Assembly: GCF_023734115.1 (NCBI RefSeq)
Contig: NZ_AP025737.1
Location: forward strand, 868,001-932,000
Reading direction: 5' to 3'
DNA: 64,000 bases
DNA from: Herbiconiux sp. L3-i23
GTDB lineage: Bacteria; Actinomycetota; Actinomycetes; Actinomycetales; Microbacteriaceae
Within the stretch, counting starts at the first letter, position 1; every line of letters starts with the position of its first letter. This document shows, piece after piece, positions 33,769-42,763 of this stretch. A model generated the notes under the pieces. The model was not told where the DNA came from. It did no database searches and worked only from the letters and a program-made list of their open reading frames with translations. The translations under genes and the position numbers were made by a program.

Positions 33769-34752
33769 TCAGCGGGGGAGCGCGGCGACGACCTCGTCGA
33801 CGGAGAAGAACCGTCCCGTGCGCTCGACCTCGTGCACCATGTCGACGAGCGCGGCGTTGACGGGGGCGGCGCCGCTGAAGGCCTCGGCGGCGCGCACCAC
33901 GGCGCCGTTCAGCCAGTCGACCTCGGTCGGCCGCCCTCGGCGGATGCTCTGCAGCGTCGAGCCCGGATTCGGCGTCGCGCCCATCCGACGCGCCATCGCG
34001 CGGGGCAGGAACTCGGCCAGGGCGATAGGCAGTGCGCCGACGAGGCGCAGCAGCGGGTCGCTCAGCCCCTGGAGCCTCGCGAAGCAGACGCCCGAGCGGC
34101 GTGCGATCGCGACCGTCTCCCTGATGCCGCGAGTGAGAGCGCGGCGCAGGCGGCGGTCGGCGATCGTCGCCTGCACGCTGAGTCCGGTGATGGCGGGGAG
34201 CGCGTTCACCTGGTTCACGACGAGCTTGGTCCACTCCGCGCCGATGGGGTCGTCGCTGACCACCACAGGAAGGGCGCCGCGGAGGATGGCGGTGACCGCC
34301 TGAGCGTCTCCGCCGCCGATGTAGAGCGGGGCGGGGGCGGTGATGGTGACGTGACCGGGATCGACGAGCGACGCCGCGAAGACCGCCAGCCCGCCGGACA
34401 CGCGGGTCGGATGCGAGTCGCCGAGCGCACGCTCGACCTCGTCGCGAGCACCCAGGCCGTTGCGCACCACGAGAGCCAGCGGGAACCGCGCGCCGGCGTT
34501 GGCCTCGACCGCGGCGGCGAGGTCGGGGGCTTTCGTCGCGAAGACGACGAGCTCGAAGTCGCCCGACAGGCTCGTCGCCGCCTCGATCTGCGCGGAATGC
34601 GCGCCGAACGCGCCGTCGAGCAGAATCCCGCCGTCCTGGAGCCTCTGCAGCGCGTCCGGTCGGGCGGCGACGACGACGTCGTGCCCTGCCCGGTCGAGCA
34701 CCGCAGCGATCGCTCCGCCCACCGCGCCGGCGCCCACGATCCCGATCCGCAC
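33769..34752 (-). CDS. Ketopantoate reductase family oxidoreductase
   Basis: A 327-residue NADP-dependent reductase of the ApbA/PanE family. The N-terminal Rossmann motif is RIGIVGAGAVGGAIA, and the C-terminal helical domain has the conserved KLVVNQVNALPAITG with a catalytic Lys, and NPGSTLQSIRRGRPTEVDWLNG. PanE reduces 2-dehydropantoate to pantoate for coenzyme A. No other pantothenate gene is nearby, so it may act on a related 2-keto acid. GTG start at complement 34750-34752. It is divergent from truB, with 24 bp between starts. Confidence 0.8.
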   Translation of the reverse strand: MRIGIVGAGAVGGAIAAVLDRAGHDVVVAARPDALQRLQDGGILLDGAFGAHSAQIEAATSLSGDFELVVFATKAPDLAAAVEANAGARFPLALVVRNGLGARDEVERALGDSHPTRVSGGLAVFAASLVDPGHVTITAPAPLYIGGGDAQAVTAILRGALPVVVSDDPIGAEWTKLVVNQVNALPAITGLSVQATIADRRLRRALTRGIRETVAIARRSGVCFARLQGLSDPLLRLVGALPIALAEFLPRAMARRMGATPNPGSTLQSIRRGRPTEVDWLNGAVVRAAEAFSGAAPVNAALVDMVHEVERTGRFFSVDEVVAALPR

Positions 34753-34776
34753 CCGCCCAACAGTAGGCTGTTCGGC

Positions 34777-35712
34777 ATGCCCGCGCCGGAACATGCTTCG
34801 CAGGGCGTTACCGGAATCCTGCTCGTCGACAAGCCGGAAGAGATCACGAGCCACGGCGTGGTCGCCCGCATCCGCCGCATCGCGAACACGCGCAAGGTCG
34901 GTCACGCCGGAACCCTCGACCCGATGGCGACCGGGCTGCTCGTCGTCGGCATCGGCACGGCCACCCGCCTGCTCACCTACTTCGTCGGGCTCGACAAGCA
35001 GTACCTTGCGACCATCCGGCTGGGGCGGGCGACGACCACCGACGACCGGGAGGGCGAGCCGCTCGGCGACGAGGTCGACGCGACGAGCCTCGACTCGGCG
35101 CGCATCGACGCGGCCGTCGCCGATCTCACCGGCCCGATCATGCAGGCGCCGAGCTCGGTGAGCGCCATCAAGGTCGACGGCGTCCGCAGCTACACCCGGG
35201 TCCGCTCCGGCGAAGAGGTCGACCTGCCGCCGCGCCCCGTCACTGTCAGCGAGTTCACGGTGCTCGGCGCATCGCGCCCCTCGGGCGGGCCGGCCGGTGC
35301 GCTCGACCTCGACGTTCGGGTCACCTGCTCGTCGGGGACGTACATCCGCGCCCTCGCCCGCGACCTCGGCCGCGCGCTCGGCACCGGCGGCCACCTCACC
35401 GCGCTGCGCCGCACCCGCGTCGGACCCTTCGCCGTCGACGAGGCCGCGCCGCTCACCGAACTCATGGACGGACGGCCCGCCGAGCCGCTTCCCGCGGCCG
35501 ACGCCGCCGGGCGGTTGCTACCCGTCGTGCACCTCGACGACGACGCGCGGACCGCGGACATCCGCAACGGAAAGCGAGTGCCGCTTCCGGGCGTCGACGA
35601 CGGTTCGCCGGTCGCCGCGCTCGGCCCCGACGGAGTTCTGCTCGCCCTCGTCGAGGTGAAGCGCGGCGTCGCACGGGTGCTCACCGGATTCCCGCAGGAG
35701 GCCCGCCCGTGA
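34777..35712 (+). CDS. truB: tRNA pseudouridine(55) synthase
   Basis: A 311-residue pseudouridine synthase acting on U55 of the T-loop of tRNAs. The catalytic Asp48 is in HAGTLDPMATGLL; the substrate motif SSVSAIKVDG and GTYIRALARDLG follow. A C-terminal domain (about 240-311) replaces the PUA domain, as is usual in actinobacteria. ATG at 34777. The stop overlaps the GTG of the next membrane-protein gene by 4 bp, and the unit continues to ribF, an arrangement seen in many actinobacteria. Confidence 0.95.
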   Translation: MPAPEHASQGVTGILLVDKPEEITSHGVVARIRRIANTRKVGHAGTLDPMATGLLVVGIGTATRLLTYFVGLDKQYLATIRLGRATTTDDREGEPLGDEVDATSLDSARIDAAVADLTGPIMQAPSSVSAIKVDGVRSYTRVRSGEEVDLPPRPVTVSEFTVLGASRPSGGPAGALDLDVRVTCSSGTYIRALARDLGRALGTGGHLTALRRTRVGPFAVDEAAPLTELMDGRPAEPLPAADAAGRLLPVVHLDDDARTADIRNGKRVPLPGVDDGSPVAALGPDGVLLALVEVKRGVARVLTGFPQEARP

Positions 35713-36077
35713 TCCTCGGCTTCACCATCGTCCAGGTCGTCATCGCCGTCGCCGCCGGACTCCTCGCCGTCGTTCTGGGACTCGCCGGCCGCAAGCCCTC
35801 CGACCTGACCCTGGCGGGCGCGGCGATCGTCGAACTGCTGCTCGTCGCCCAGGTCGTCGTGGCGATCGTCGCGCCGTTCGCGGGCAACGAGCCGAGCGGC
35901 AACCCGTACGAGTTCTGGGCCTACCTCATCAGCGCCCTCTTCATCCCGCTCGGAGCCGTGATCTGGTCGTTCGTCGACCGCGGCCGGTGGAGCACGGTCG
36001 TCGTCGGCGTCGGCAACCTCGCCATCGCGGTCATGCTGTACCGGATGGAGATCATCTGGAGCGTCCAAGGGATGTGA
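35709..36077 (+). CDS. Small four-helix membrane protein
   Basis: A 122-residue membrane protein with four hydrophobic segments (about 3-25, 35-58, 68-88, 95-115). No motif for transport or catalysis is visible. It overlaps truB by 4 bp (GTGA), which indicates translational coupling and supports the GTG start. It lies between truB and ribF, where unnamed membrane proteins are often found in this family of bacteria. Function is unknown to me. Confidence 0.7.
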   Translation: MILGFTIVQVVIAVAAGLLAVVLGLAGRKPSDLTLAGAAIVELLLVAQVVVAIVAPFAGNEPSGNPYEFWAYLISALFIPLGAVIWSFVDRGRWSTVVVGVGNLAIAVMLYRMEIIWSVQGM

Positions 36078-36148
36078 CCCCGCCGCTCGTGATCGCGGCC
36101 GCCGCCGGTGGCGGCGCGAGAGCACGCCGACCTGGAACAATGGGCGGC

Positions 36149-36598
36149 ATGGCATCGCACGACACCGCCCCCTCGCGTCCTCGCACCAGGGTCAGCGGCA
36201 TCGGCGTCGTGCTGGTCTTCGTCTACGTCATCCTCGCGCTCGCCGCCACCGGCAGGTCGACCGTGCAGATCCTGCGCGACTTCGACGAGGCGCCGTTCGC
36301 CTACAGCCTGTCGGCGCTCGCCGCCGTCGTGTACATCCTCGCCACGGTGTCGCTCATCGTGCCCGGCCGCGTCTGGAACCGCATCGCGTGGATCACCATC
36401 GGCTTCGAGCTCGTCTTCGTGCTCGTCGTCGGCACCCTGAGCCTCGTCGACGCCGAACTGTTCCCGCGCGACACCGTCTGGTCGTACTACGGCATGGGCT
36501 ACCTGTTCTTCCCGCTGATCACGCCGATCCTCGGGCTCGTCTGGCTGTCGAAGAGCCGCGGAGTGATCCGCACCGACCACGCGGGAGACCGCCCGTGA
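36149..36598 (+). CDS. Small membrane protein upstream of ribF
   Basis: A 149-residue protein with four predicted membrane segments (starting near 22, 55, 82 and 118) and a short, positively charged start. ATG at 36149 is taken; an in-frame ATG at 36140 adds only three residues. The stop overlaps the GTG start of ribF by 4 bp, so the two are translationally coupled. The FDEAPFAYSLSALAAVVYI segment is distinctive, but I recognise no named family. It may be a transporter accessory or simply a linked membrane protein. Confidence 0.65.
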   Translation: MASHDTAPSRPRTRVSGIGVVLVFVYVILALAATGRSTVQILRDFDEAPFAYSLSALAAVVYILATVSLIVPGRVWNRIAWITIGFELVFVLVVGTLSLVDAELFPRDTVWSYYGMGYLFFPLITPILGLVWLSKSRGVIRTDHAGDRP

Positions 36599-37554
36599 CG
36601 GTGTACCGCAGCGTCGCTGCGATCCCTGCCGACTTCGCGCCGTCCGCCGTCGCGATCGGCAAGTTCGACGGGGTGCACGCCGGTCACCGGGCCGTGCTCG
36701 GCTCGCTCGTCGAGGAGGCCCGCGCCAAGGGTCTGCGTTCCGTCGTCGTCACCTTCGACCGCAACCCGCTCGCCCTGCTGCGCCCCGAGCGGTGCCCCGA
36801 GAACGTCGTCGGCCTCGGCCAGAAGGTCGAGCTGCTCGAGGACTCCGGCGTCGACGACGTCGTCGTCCTGCCCTTCGACCACGCGCTCGCCGACCTCTCG
36901 GCCCGCGACTTCGTCGCCTCCATCCTCGTCGGAGCGCTGCGGATGCGGGCCGTGCTCGTCGGCGCCGACTTCCGCTTCGGCGCGGGCGGCGCCGGCACCG
37001 TCGACACCCTGCGCGAGCTGTCGGGCGAGTTCGGCTTCGAGGTCGTCATCGAGCCCGAGGTGCAGGGACGAGACGGCGGCCGGGCCTCGTCGACGGCGAT
37101 CCGTACGCTGCTCGCCGACGGCGACGTCGAGGGCGCCGCTGAGATGCTCGGACGCCCGCCGCGCGTACGAGCCCGCGTCGTGCACGGGCTGAAGCGCGGA
37201 CGCGAACTCGGCTACCCGACCGCCAACCTCGCCGCCGCACCCGACGGCTTCGTCCCCGCCGAGGGCGTCTACGCCGGCAGACTCGTCGACCACGACGCCC
37301 CCGGCGAGCCCTCGTATCCGGCGGCGATCTCGATCGGGGTGAACCCCACCTTCGACGACGTGACCGAGCGGCAGGTCGAGGCGTACGTCCTCGACGCGGA
37401 CCTCGACCTCTACGGACATCTGGTCGACATCGAGTTCGTGCACCGCATCCGCGGCATGGTCGCCTTCGACGGCATCGAGCCACTCATCGCCCAGATGGCG
37501 AAGGACGTCGACGAGACCCGCGACGCTCTCGCCCGCGCCGACGCCGCACGCTGA
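36595..37554 (+). CDS. ribF: Bifunctional riboflavin kinase / FAD synthetase
   Basis: A 319-residue enzyme making FMN then FAD from riboflavin and ATP. The N-terminal FAD synthetase (nucleotidyltransferase) domain has GKFDGVHAGH (22-31) and a later SSTAIRTLLADG. The C-terminal riboflavin kinase domain has GRELGYPTANL and the metal/flavin region GVNPTFDD with the conserved Asn-Pro-Thr. GTG start at 36595 overlaps the upstream stop by 4 bp. It ends the truB-to-ribF unit. Length is standard. Confidence 0.95.
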   Translation: MTVYRSVAAIPADFAPSAVAIGKFDGVHAGHRAVLGSLVEEARAKGLRSVVVTFDRNPLALLRPERCPENVVGLGQKVELLEDSGVDDVVVLPFDHALADLSARDFVASILVGALRMRAVLVGADFRFGAGGAGTVDTLRELSGEFGFEVVIEPEVQGRDGGRASSTAIRTLLADGDVEGAAEMLGRPPRVRARVVHGLKRGRELGYPTANLAAAPDGFVPAEGVYAGRLVDHDAPGEPSYPAAISIGVNPTFDDVTERQVEAYVLDADLDLYGHLVDIEFVHRIRGMVAFDGIEPLIAQMAKDVDETRDALARADAAR

Positions 37555-37615
37555 CGAGGCGAGGGCGCCCCGCCCTGCACCCGACTCGCCGGACCGGGGC
37601 GGGTAAACTCGGCTG

Positions 37616-38839
37616 GTGACATCGGCCCCCCAGTTCTCGGACAGGGCGGGCCGGATTCTCGCTCTCGCCGGCATCGTCCTCGCCGCTCTCGGCATGCGCA
37701 CCGCGGTCGCCGTCATCTCGCCCATCGCCGACTACATCGCCGCCGACATCCCGCTCGGCAGCGTCGGGCTGGGCGTGCTCGGCATGGTGCCGCCGGTCGC
37801 GTTCGCGGCGTTCGCGCTGCTCACCCCGGCCATCGTCGCCCGACTGGGGCTCGAGCGCTCGATGGTCGTCGCGCTCGCCCTCATGGTCGTCGGGCATCTG
37901 CTGCGCGGCTACGCCCCCGGCTACGCGGTGCTGCTGATCGGCACCGTCGTCACCCTCGTCGGAATCGGCATCGGCAACGTCCTCCTGCCCCCGCTCGTCC
38001 GCCGCTACTTCCCGACCCGCATCGGGGTCTTCACCTCGATCACGGCGACCCTGATGGCGATCGGCACCGCGGTGCCGTCGGTGCTCGCCGTGCCGATCGC
38101 GACGAGCGCCGGGTGGCGGCTCGCCCTCGGAGTGTGGGCGGCGCTCGCGATCGCCTCGCTGGTGCCGTGGATCGCGCTGCTCGCCGGGCTCCGCTGGCAA
38201 CCGAGCGCGGCGCTCGAGGAACCGTCGCCGACGCTCATCACGGCGCTCTGGCGGTCGAAGACCGCGGTAGCCGTCGCGGTCGTCTTCGCCACCTCGGCGC
38301 TCGCGGTCTACTCGATGTTCGCGTGGCTGCCGCAGATCCTCGCCGAACGCACCGACCTCGACGCCGCCGCAGCCGGCGCCCTGCTGTCGCTGTTCAGCCT
38401 CGCTGGTTTCCCCGTCGGCATCGTCATGCCGATCCTCGCCGCGCGGATGCGGAACGTCGCGCCCCTCATCTATCTCGCGTTCGTGCTCTTCGCCCTCGGC
38501 TACGGCGGCCTGCTGTTCGTACCCGGCATCGCGACCTGGCTCTGGGTGCTCTTCGCGGGGCTCGGTCCGCTGCTGTTCCCCGTCGCGCTGGCGCTCATCG
38601 CCCTGCGGTCGCGGACCCACGCGGGCACGGTCGCGCTGAGCGGGTTCGCGCAGGGCATCGGCTACACCGCCGCCGCGGTCGGCCCGCTGCTCGTCGGAGT
38701 CCTCCACGACGTCACCGGCAGCTACGACGCGTCGCTCGTGCTGCTCTTCCTGCTGACCGTTCCGTCGCTCGCCGCGGCGTACGTACTGCGCCGACCCCGC
38801 TTCGTCGAGGACGAGATCGAGGCGCGCGGGGCGCGCTAG
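37616..38839 (+). CDS. MFS transporter, CynX/NimT-like
   Basis: A 407-residue facilitator with about 12 membrane segments. The start LAGIVLAALGMRTAVAVISPI and the second-half TDLDAAAAGALLSLFSLAG-like region match the cyanate/nitroimidazole (CynX/NimT) exporter subgroup. Transport direction and substrate are unknown. GTG at 37616; 61 bp separate it from ribF. Its stop codon overlaps the convergent ROK gene by 4 bp, so the two cannot have a stem-loop terminator between them. Confidence 0.85.
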   Translation: MTSAPQFSDRAGRILALAGIVLAALGMRTAVAVISPIADYIAADIPLGSVGLGVLGMVPPVAFAAFALLTPAIVARLGLERSMVVALALMVVGHLLRGYAPGYAVLLIGTVVTLVGIGIGNVLLPPLVRRYFPTRIGVFTSITATLMAIGTAVPSVLAVPIATSAGWRLALGVWAALAIASLVPWIALLAGLRWQPSAALEEPSPTLITALWRSKTAVAVAVVFATSALAVYSMFAWLPQILAERTDLDAAAAGALLSLFSLAGFPVGIVMPILAARMRNVAPLIYLAFVLFALGYGGLLFVPGIATWLWVLFAGLGPLLFPVALALIALRSRTHAGTVALSGFAQGIGYTAAAVGPLLVGVLHDVTGSYDASLVLLFLLTVPSLAAAYVLRRPRFVEDEIEARGAR

Positions 38840-39768
38840 GCGCGACCGAAGACGAGAGCGGCGGCACCCACGAGGGGGCTTTCGCCGCCGAGCGCTGCGG
38901 GCGCGATCTCGGCTCGCGCCATGAACGGGAACGCCGCGTACCGGTCACGGCCCTCGCGCACCTGGTCGAGGTAGTCGGGGGTCACGTGCGAGAACCCGCC
39001 GCCGATGACGACCATGTCGAGGTCGACGAGTGCCGTCGCCGACGCGATCGCCGCCCCGACGGCATGAGCGCTGCGGGTCACGGCGGCCAGCGCGAGGCTG
39101 TCGCCGTTCGCCGCGGAGGCGGCGAGGTCCTCGCCGGTCTCGCCCGTCCATCCCTGCGACTGCGCCCAGCGCACGATGTTCGGGCCCGACGCGATCCGCT
39201 CGACGTGCGCACGGAGACCGTGCACGTCTTCGCCGGCGAACCCTGCGACCTCGAGCTGGCCGATGTGTCCCGCGTTGCCGGAGCTGCCGCGAAGGGGCTT
39301 GCCGCCCGAGATGATGCCACCGCCGATCCCGGTCGACACGATCATGCCCATCATCGATTGCACGCCGCGGCCCGCGCCGCACCAGTGCTCGGCGAGGGTG
39401 ATGCAGAGCCCGTCGAGAGCGAACTCGGTGGCGATCTCGGTACCCGTCGCCGCGGTCGCCGCGTCACGCACGATGCGGCGGATCGGGAAGTCCTGGGCGT
39501 CGGAGAGGTTGAGCGGCGCGACGCTGCCGCGCCCGATGTCGATCGGTCCCGCACTGCCGACTCCCGCCCCGACCGGGATCGCGCCGTCGGGCGACGCCGC
39601 GAGCGCGGCGGTCACGACGTCTTCGACGGCGGCGGTGAGCGATTCGGTGGTCGCGTCGGCGCCGGTCGGACGCCGGTGGCGGGTGTCGGACAGGAGCGAG
39701 CCGTTCTCGTCGACGAGGGCGGCTTCGACCTTGGTTCCGCCGAGATCGACGGCGAGAGCGAGGGGCAT
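38836..39768 (-). CDS. ROK family sugar kinase lacking the zinc cysteines
   Basis: A 310-residue ROK-family kinase. The ATP phosphate-binding motif DLGGTKVEAAL is at 8-18, the second phosphate motif GTGIGGGI appears as STGIGGGII, and the ROK region is GSSGNAGHIGQLEV. The usual zinc motif (C-x-C-G-x-x-G-C-x-E) is replaced by GEDVHGLRAHVE, with no cysteines there. Most members phosphorylate glucose or N-acetyl amino sugars at C6. ATG at complement 39766-39768. It is 34 bp from the ABC-2 gene on the same strand but is probably functionally separate. Confidence 0.85.
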   Translation of the reverse strand: MPLALAVDLGGTKVEAALVDENGSLLSDTRHRRPTGADATTESLTAAVEDVVTAALAASPDGAIPVGAGVGSAGPIDIGRGSVAPLNLSDAQDFPIRRIVRDAATAATGTEIATEFALDGLCITLAEHWCGAGRGVQSMMGMIVSTGIGGGIISGGKPLRGSSGNAGHIGQLEVAGFAGEDVHGLRAHVERIASGPNIVRWAQSQGWTGETGEDLAASAANGDSLALAAVTRSAHAVGAAIASATALVDLDMVVIGGGFSHVTPDYLDQVREGRDRYAAFPFMARAEIAPAALGGESPLVGAAALVFGRA

Positions 39769-39802
39769 CCCTCAAGCCTATTGGGATGCCCCCGCTCTCG
39801 TT

Positions 39803-40624
39803 TCAGCTGCGGCGCATGGCCCTCAAACCGACGGTGAGCCCCACCGCCGCGGTCAGTGCAGCGGCCAGCGCGCCCTGCCAGATGGCGGGGGAGAGCAGGT
39901 CGCCCGCGAACGCGGCGCGCTCGGCCGCGACTAGATAGGTGAGCGGATTGAAGGCCGCCGCCGTCTGCAGCCAGGCTGGTCCCGCGTCGAGGGGGAGCAG
40001 CACTCCCGACAGGATCATGAGCGGGAAGAGCAGGGTCTGCTGCACTCCCCAGAACAGCCACTCGCGATCGCGGGAGGCGAGGCCCAAGGTGAAGCTCAGT
40101 GCACCGAGACCCACCCCGAACACCGCGAGCAGCAGCAGGCCGACGAGTGCCCCGACTGGGTACAGGCGGAAGCCGAACGGGATGGTCGCGATGACGATCA
40201 CCGCGGCCTGGATGGTGAGCGGCACCATCTCCTTGAGTGCCCGGCCGATCAGCAGCGCCGCCCTCGACACCGGCGCGACGAGGGTGCGCTCATGCGACCC
40301 GGTCATGATCTCGAACAGCAGGTTCGAGCCGGTGACCCCGGTGCCGAACAGGGCGATCATCACGAGCACGCCGGGCAGGAACCACTGCAGGCCCAGTTCG
40401 GCCTGTGCGCCGCCGGTGCCGGTCAGGCCGCCGAGCAGCGGGCCGAACAGGGCGAGGAAGACCAGCGGCTGCAGCAGGCTGAAGATCAACGTGAACGGGT
40501 CGCGAAGGGTGGGCCAGAGCTCCCGGAGGAACACGGTCCAGACGTCGCGCACGAATTTCGCGGGCCCGCTCGGCGGGTCGCCCACCTCTCGGATCGCGGC
40601 GGCGGGAGCTGTCGTCGTGGTCAT
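39803..40624 (-). CDS. ABC-2 type exporter permease
   Basis: A 273-residue membrane protein of the ABC-2 (DrrB-like) family, with six predicted membrane helices and the typical motifs PGVLVMIALFGTG, GSHERTLVAPVSRAALLIGRALKE and LLLPLDAGPAWLQ. It forms the membrane pore of an exporter with the ATPase encoded just upstream; their coding regions overlap by 4 bp (ATGA). ATG at complement 40622-40624. Drug or lipid export is typical of the family; the actual substrate is unknown. The WYL regulator divergent from the pair is its likely controller. Confidence 0.9.
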   Translation of the reverse strand: MTTTTAPAAAIREVGDPPSGPAKFVRDVWTVFLRELWPTLRDPFTLIFSLLQPLVFLALFGPLLGGLTGTGGAQAELGLQWFLPGVLVMIALFGTGVTGSNLLFEIMTGSHERTLVAPVSRAALLIGRALKEMVPLTIQAAVIVIATIPFGFRLYPVGALVGLLLLAVFGVGLGALSFTLGLASRDREWLFWGVQQTLLFPLMILSGVLLPLDAGPAWLQTAAAFNPLTYLVAAERAAFAGDLLSPAIWQGALAAALTAAVGLTVGLRAMRRS

Positions 40625-41685
40625 GCCATCACCTCGTCGGTCTTGTCTGTGTTGCCGTTGGGGTCGCCCTTCGCTGCGCCCTTCTGGTCGGCGGAGTCGT
40701 TCTCGGGTTGCGCCGGTCCGGTGTTGTTCTCTTCGCGGAGGCTGCGGCCGGTGAGGGCGAGGAAGACGTCGTCGAGCGTGGGGCTCGTCGAGGATGCGGT
40801 GAGCGGCGGAACCTCCTCGGAGTCGAGCTCGCGGACCAGCCGGGGCAGCAGCGCGTCACCCGCCCGGGCCCGGAGCTCGAGCACCGCGCCATCCGGAGTC
40901 GCCGACGCGTCGGCCACCCGGCCCGCGACCGCGGCGGCGCGGGCGGCCTGTCCCGCGTCGGCGAAGCCGAGCAGCACACGGTCGCCGGCGAGGTCGGCCT
41001 TCAACTGGTCGGCCGTGTCGTCGGCGATGATCCGGCCGCCATCCATCACGAGCACCCGTTCGGCGTACTGGTCGGCCTCTTCGAGGTAGTGGGTGGTGAC
41101 GAAGATCGTGGTGTCGTGCTCTTCACGGAGCCGCCGGATGTGCTCCCACAGGTTCGCCCGACTCTGCGGGTCGAGCCCCGTCGACGGCTCGTCGAGGAAC
41201 AGCAGGCGCGGTGCGTGCAGCAGGCCGAGCGCGATGTCGAGCCGCCGCTTCTGCCCTCCGCTCAACTTGCTCACCGTCTTGTCGGCGTGCGCGGCGATGT
41301 CGAGGGAGTCGAGCAGCATGGTCGTGCGCTTCTTCGTGTCGGCTTTCGAGAGCCCGTAGAACGCGCCCTGGCTCATCATCTCGTCGCGCGCCCGGTGGCT
41401 GTGGCCGCCGCTGGTGCCCTGACCGACGTACCCGATGCGGGCGCGGACGGCGCCGGGGTGCCGCACGGTGTCGAATCCGCACACCGACGCGCTGCCCGCC
41501 GTCGGTCGGAGGAGGGTCGCGAGCATTCGGAACGTGGTCGACTTGCCCGCGCCGTTCGGTCCGAGGAGTGCCACCATCTCTCCGGTCGCGACGGTGAGGT
41601 CGGTGGGGTGCACGGCGGTCGTCGTCGACTTGCCGCGGGAGAACGTCTTGCTGAGACCTGAGGTCTCGATCATCGTTTCTGCCAT
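40621..41685 (-). CDS. ABC exporter ATPase, DrrA-like
   Basis: A 354-residue ATP-binding subunit. Walker A is GPNGAGKST (42-50), the signature is LSGGQKRRLDI and Walker B is LLFLDEPSTGLDP, followed by the His switch in VTTHYLEEAD. The C-terminal 100 residues hold a DrrA-type regulatory domain and a hydrophilic tail (ENNTGPAQPENDSADQ). It overlaps the permease gene by 4 bp. Start is ATG at complement 41683-41685; a second in-frame ATG lies 12 bp downstream. The operon is divergent from a WYL-domain regulator, with an inverted repeat between them. Confidence 0.92.
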   Translation of the reverse strand: MAETMIETSGLSKTFSRGKSTTTAVHPTDLTVATGEMVALLGPNGAGKSTTFRMLATLLRPTAGSASVCGFDTVRHPGAVRARIGYVGQGTSGGHSHRARDEMMSQGAFYGLSKADTKKRTTMLLDSLDIAAHADKTVSKLSGGQKRRLDIALGLLHAPRLLFLDEPSTGLDPQSRANLWEHIRRLREEHDTTIFVTTHYLEEADQYAERVLVMDGGRIIADDTADQLKADLAGDRVLLGFADAGQAARAAAVAGRVADASATPDGAVLELRARAGDALLPRLVRELDSEEVPPLTASSTSPTLDDVFLALTGRSLREENNTGPAQPENDSADQKGAAKGDPNGNTDKTDEVMA

Positions 41686-41705
41686 GCGACGACGGTAGAA
41701 CCGAT

Positions 41706-41726
41706 TGCGGACACATTCCGTCCGCA
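41706..41726. promoter_or_regulatory. Inverted repeat in the WYL regulator / ABC exporter divergent spacer
   Basis: TGCGGAC-ACATTCC-GTCCGCA is a perfect dyad with 7-bp arms, centred in the 60-bp space between the two divergent starts. It is the obvious candidate operator for the WYL regulator controlling both genes. Confidence 0.55.
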
Positions 41727-41745
41727 TGGGTGTCAGACTTCGAGC

Positions 41746-42753
41746 ATGGACACCTCGCCGTCGAGTCGCATGCTCACGCTGCTCTCCCTGCTCCAGGCGC
41801 GCTCGTTCTGGCCAGGAGGCGACCTCGCCGAGCGCCTCGGCGTCACCTCACGCACCCTGCGCCGCGACATCGATCGCCTGCGTGAACTGGGGTACCGGGT
41901 CGAGAGCAGCAGGGGGCCGGCGGGCGGCTACGGGCTCGAGGCGGGCTCGGGCCTGCCACCGCTCGTCCTCACCGAGGACGAGGCGGTCGCCGTGGCCATC
42001 GGGCTCCACACCGCGGGATCGTCGGGTCTGCTCGGCGGCGAGGACCTCGGCGTCGGGGCGCTCGCGAAGCTCGAGCAGGTGCTGCCGTCGCACCTGCGGC
42101 GCCGGGTCGCCGCGCTGCACACGCACATGAAGTCCTCCGGGTGGGTGCCGCTCGATCAGGTCGACGGCGTCGAACCCGAGATGCTCGGCCGACTCGCACT
42201 CGTCTGCCGTGACGGCGAACGGCTGCGCTTCCGCTACCGCTCGAAGGGCGACGACGCGACCGACCGGCACGTCGACCCGCACTCGCTCGTGAACCTCGAC
42301 CGCCGCTGGTATCTCGTGGCATGGGATCTGCAGCGGGTCGACTGGCGCACCTTCCGCGTCGACCGCATCTCCGACCTGCGCACCACCGCGGTGCGCATCC
42401 CGCCCCGCGAGCTGCCCGCCGAGGACGCCGCCGCGTTCGTGCGGGTGTCGATCAGTTCTGTGCCGACCAAGTACGCAGCCGATGTGGTGCTGGCGATGCC
42501 CATCGCCGAGATGCAGGCCGCCTTCGGCCCGTGGGCGCGGGGTGCGACCGCCGAGGGAGCCCACGAGACCCGCTGGCCGATCGGCGGGGATTCGCTGCAG
42601 GACCTCGTCTACTCGCTGTTCTACCTGCCCGCCGGGGTCGCCTACCGCATCGAGGCCGACCCGGAGGTGCTCGACTTCCTCGCCGCGGCGGCTCGCGGAT
42701 TCACCGCTGCCGTGTCTGCATCGTCCAGCGCGGACTCGGGATCACCGACCTAG
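41746..42753 (+). CDS. HTH-WYL transcriptional regulator
   Basis: A 335-residue regulator with an N-terminal winged helix (LAERLGVTSRTLRRDIDRLRELG, about 27-50), a WYL domain (about 140-240; FRYRSKGDDATDRHVDPH and WYLVAWDLQRVDWRTFRVDRI), and a WCX-type C-terminal domain. WYL proteins sense ligands such as nucleic acids or small molecules and often act as local activators or repressors. It is divergent from the ABC-2 exporter across 60 bp containing a 7-bp-arm dyad, so it probably controls that exporter. ATG at 41746. The substrate signal is unknown. Confidence 0.9.
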   Translation: MDTSPSSRMLTLLSLLQARSFWPGGDLAERLGVTSRTLRRDIDRLRELGYRVESSRGPAGGYGLEAGSGLPPLVLTEDEAVAVAIGLHTAGSSGLLGGEDLGVGALAKLEQVLPSHLRRRVAALHTHMKSSGWVPLDQVDGVEPEMLGRLALVCRDGERLRFRYRSKGDDATDRHVDPHSLVNLDRRWYLVAWDLQRVDWRTFRVDRISDLRTTAVRIPPRELPAEDAAAFVRVSISSVPTKYAADVVLAMPIAEMQAAFGPWARGATAEGAHETRWPIGGDSLQDLVYSLFYLPAGVAYRIEADPEVLDFLAAAARGFTAAVSASSSADSGSPT

Positions 42754-42763
42754 GCTTGCCTCC

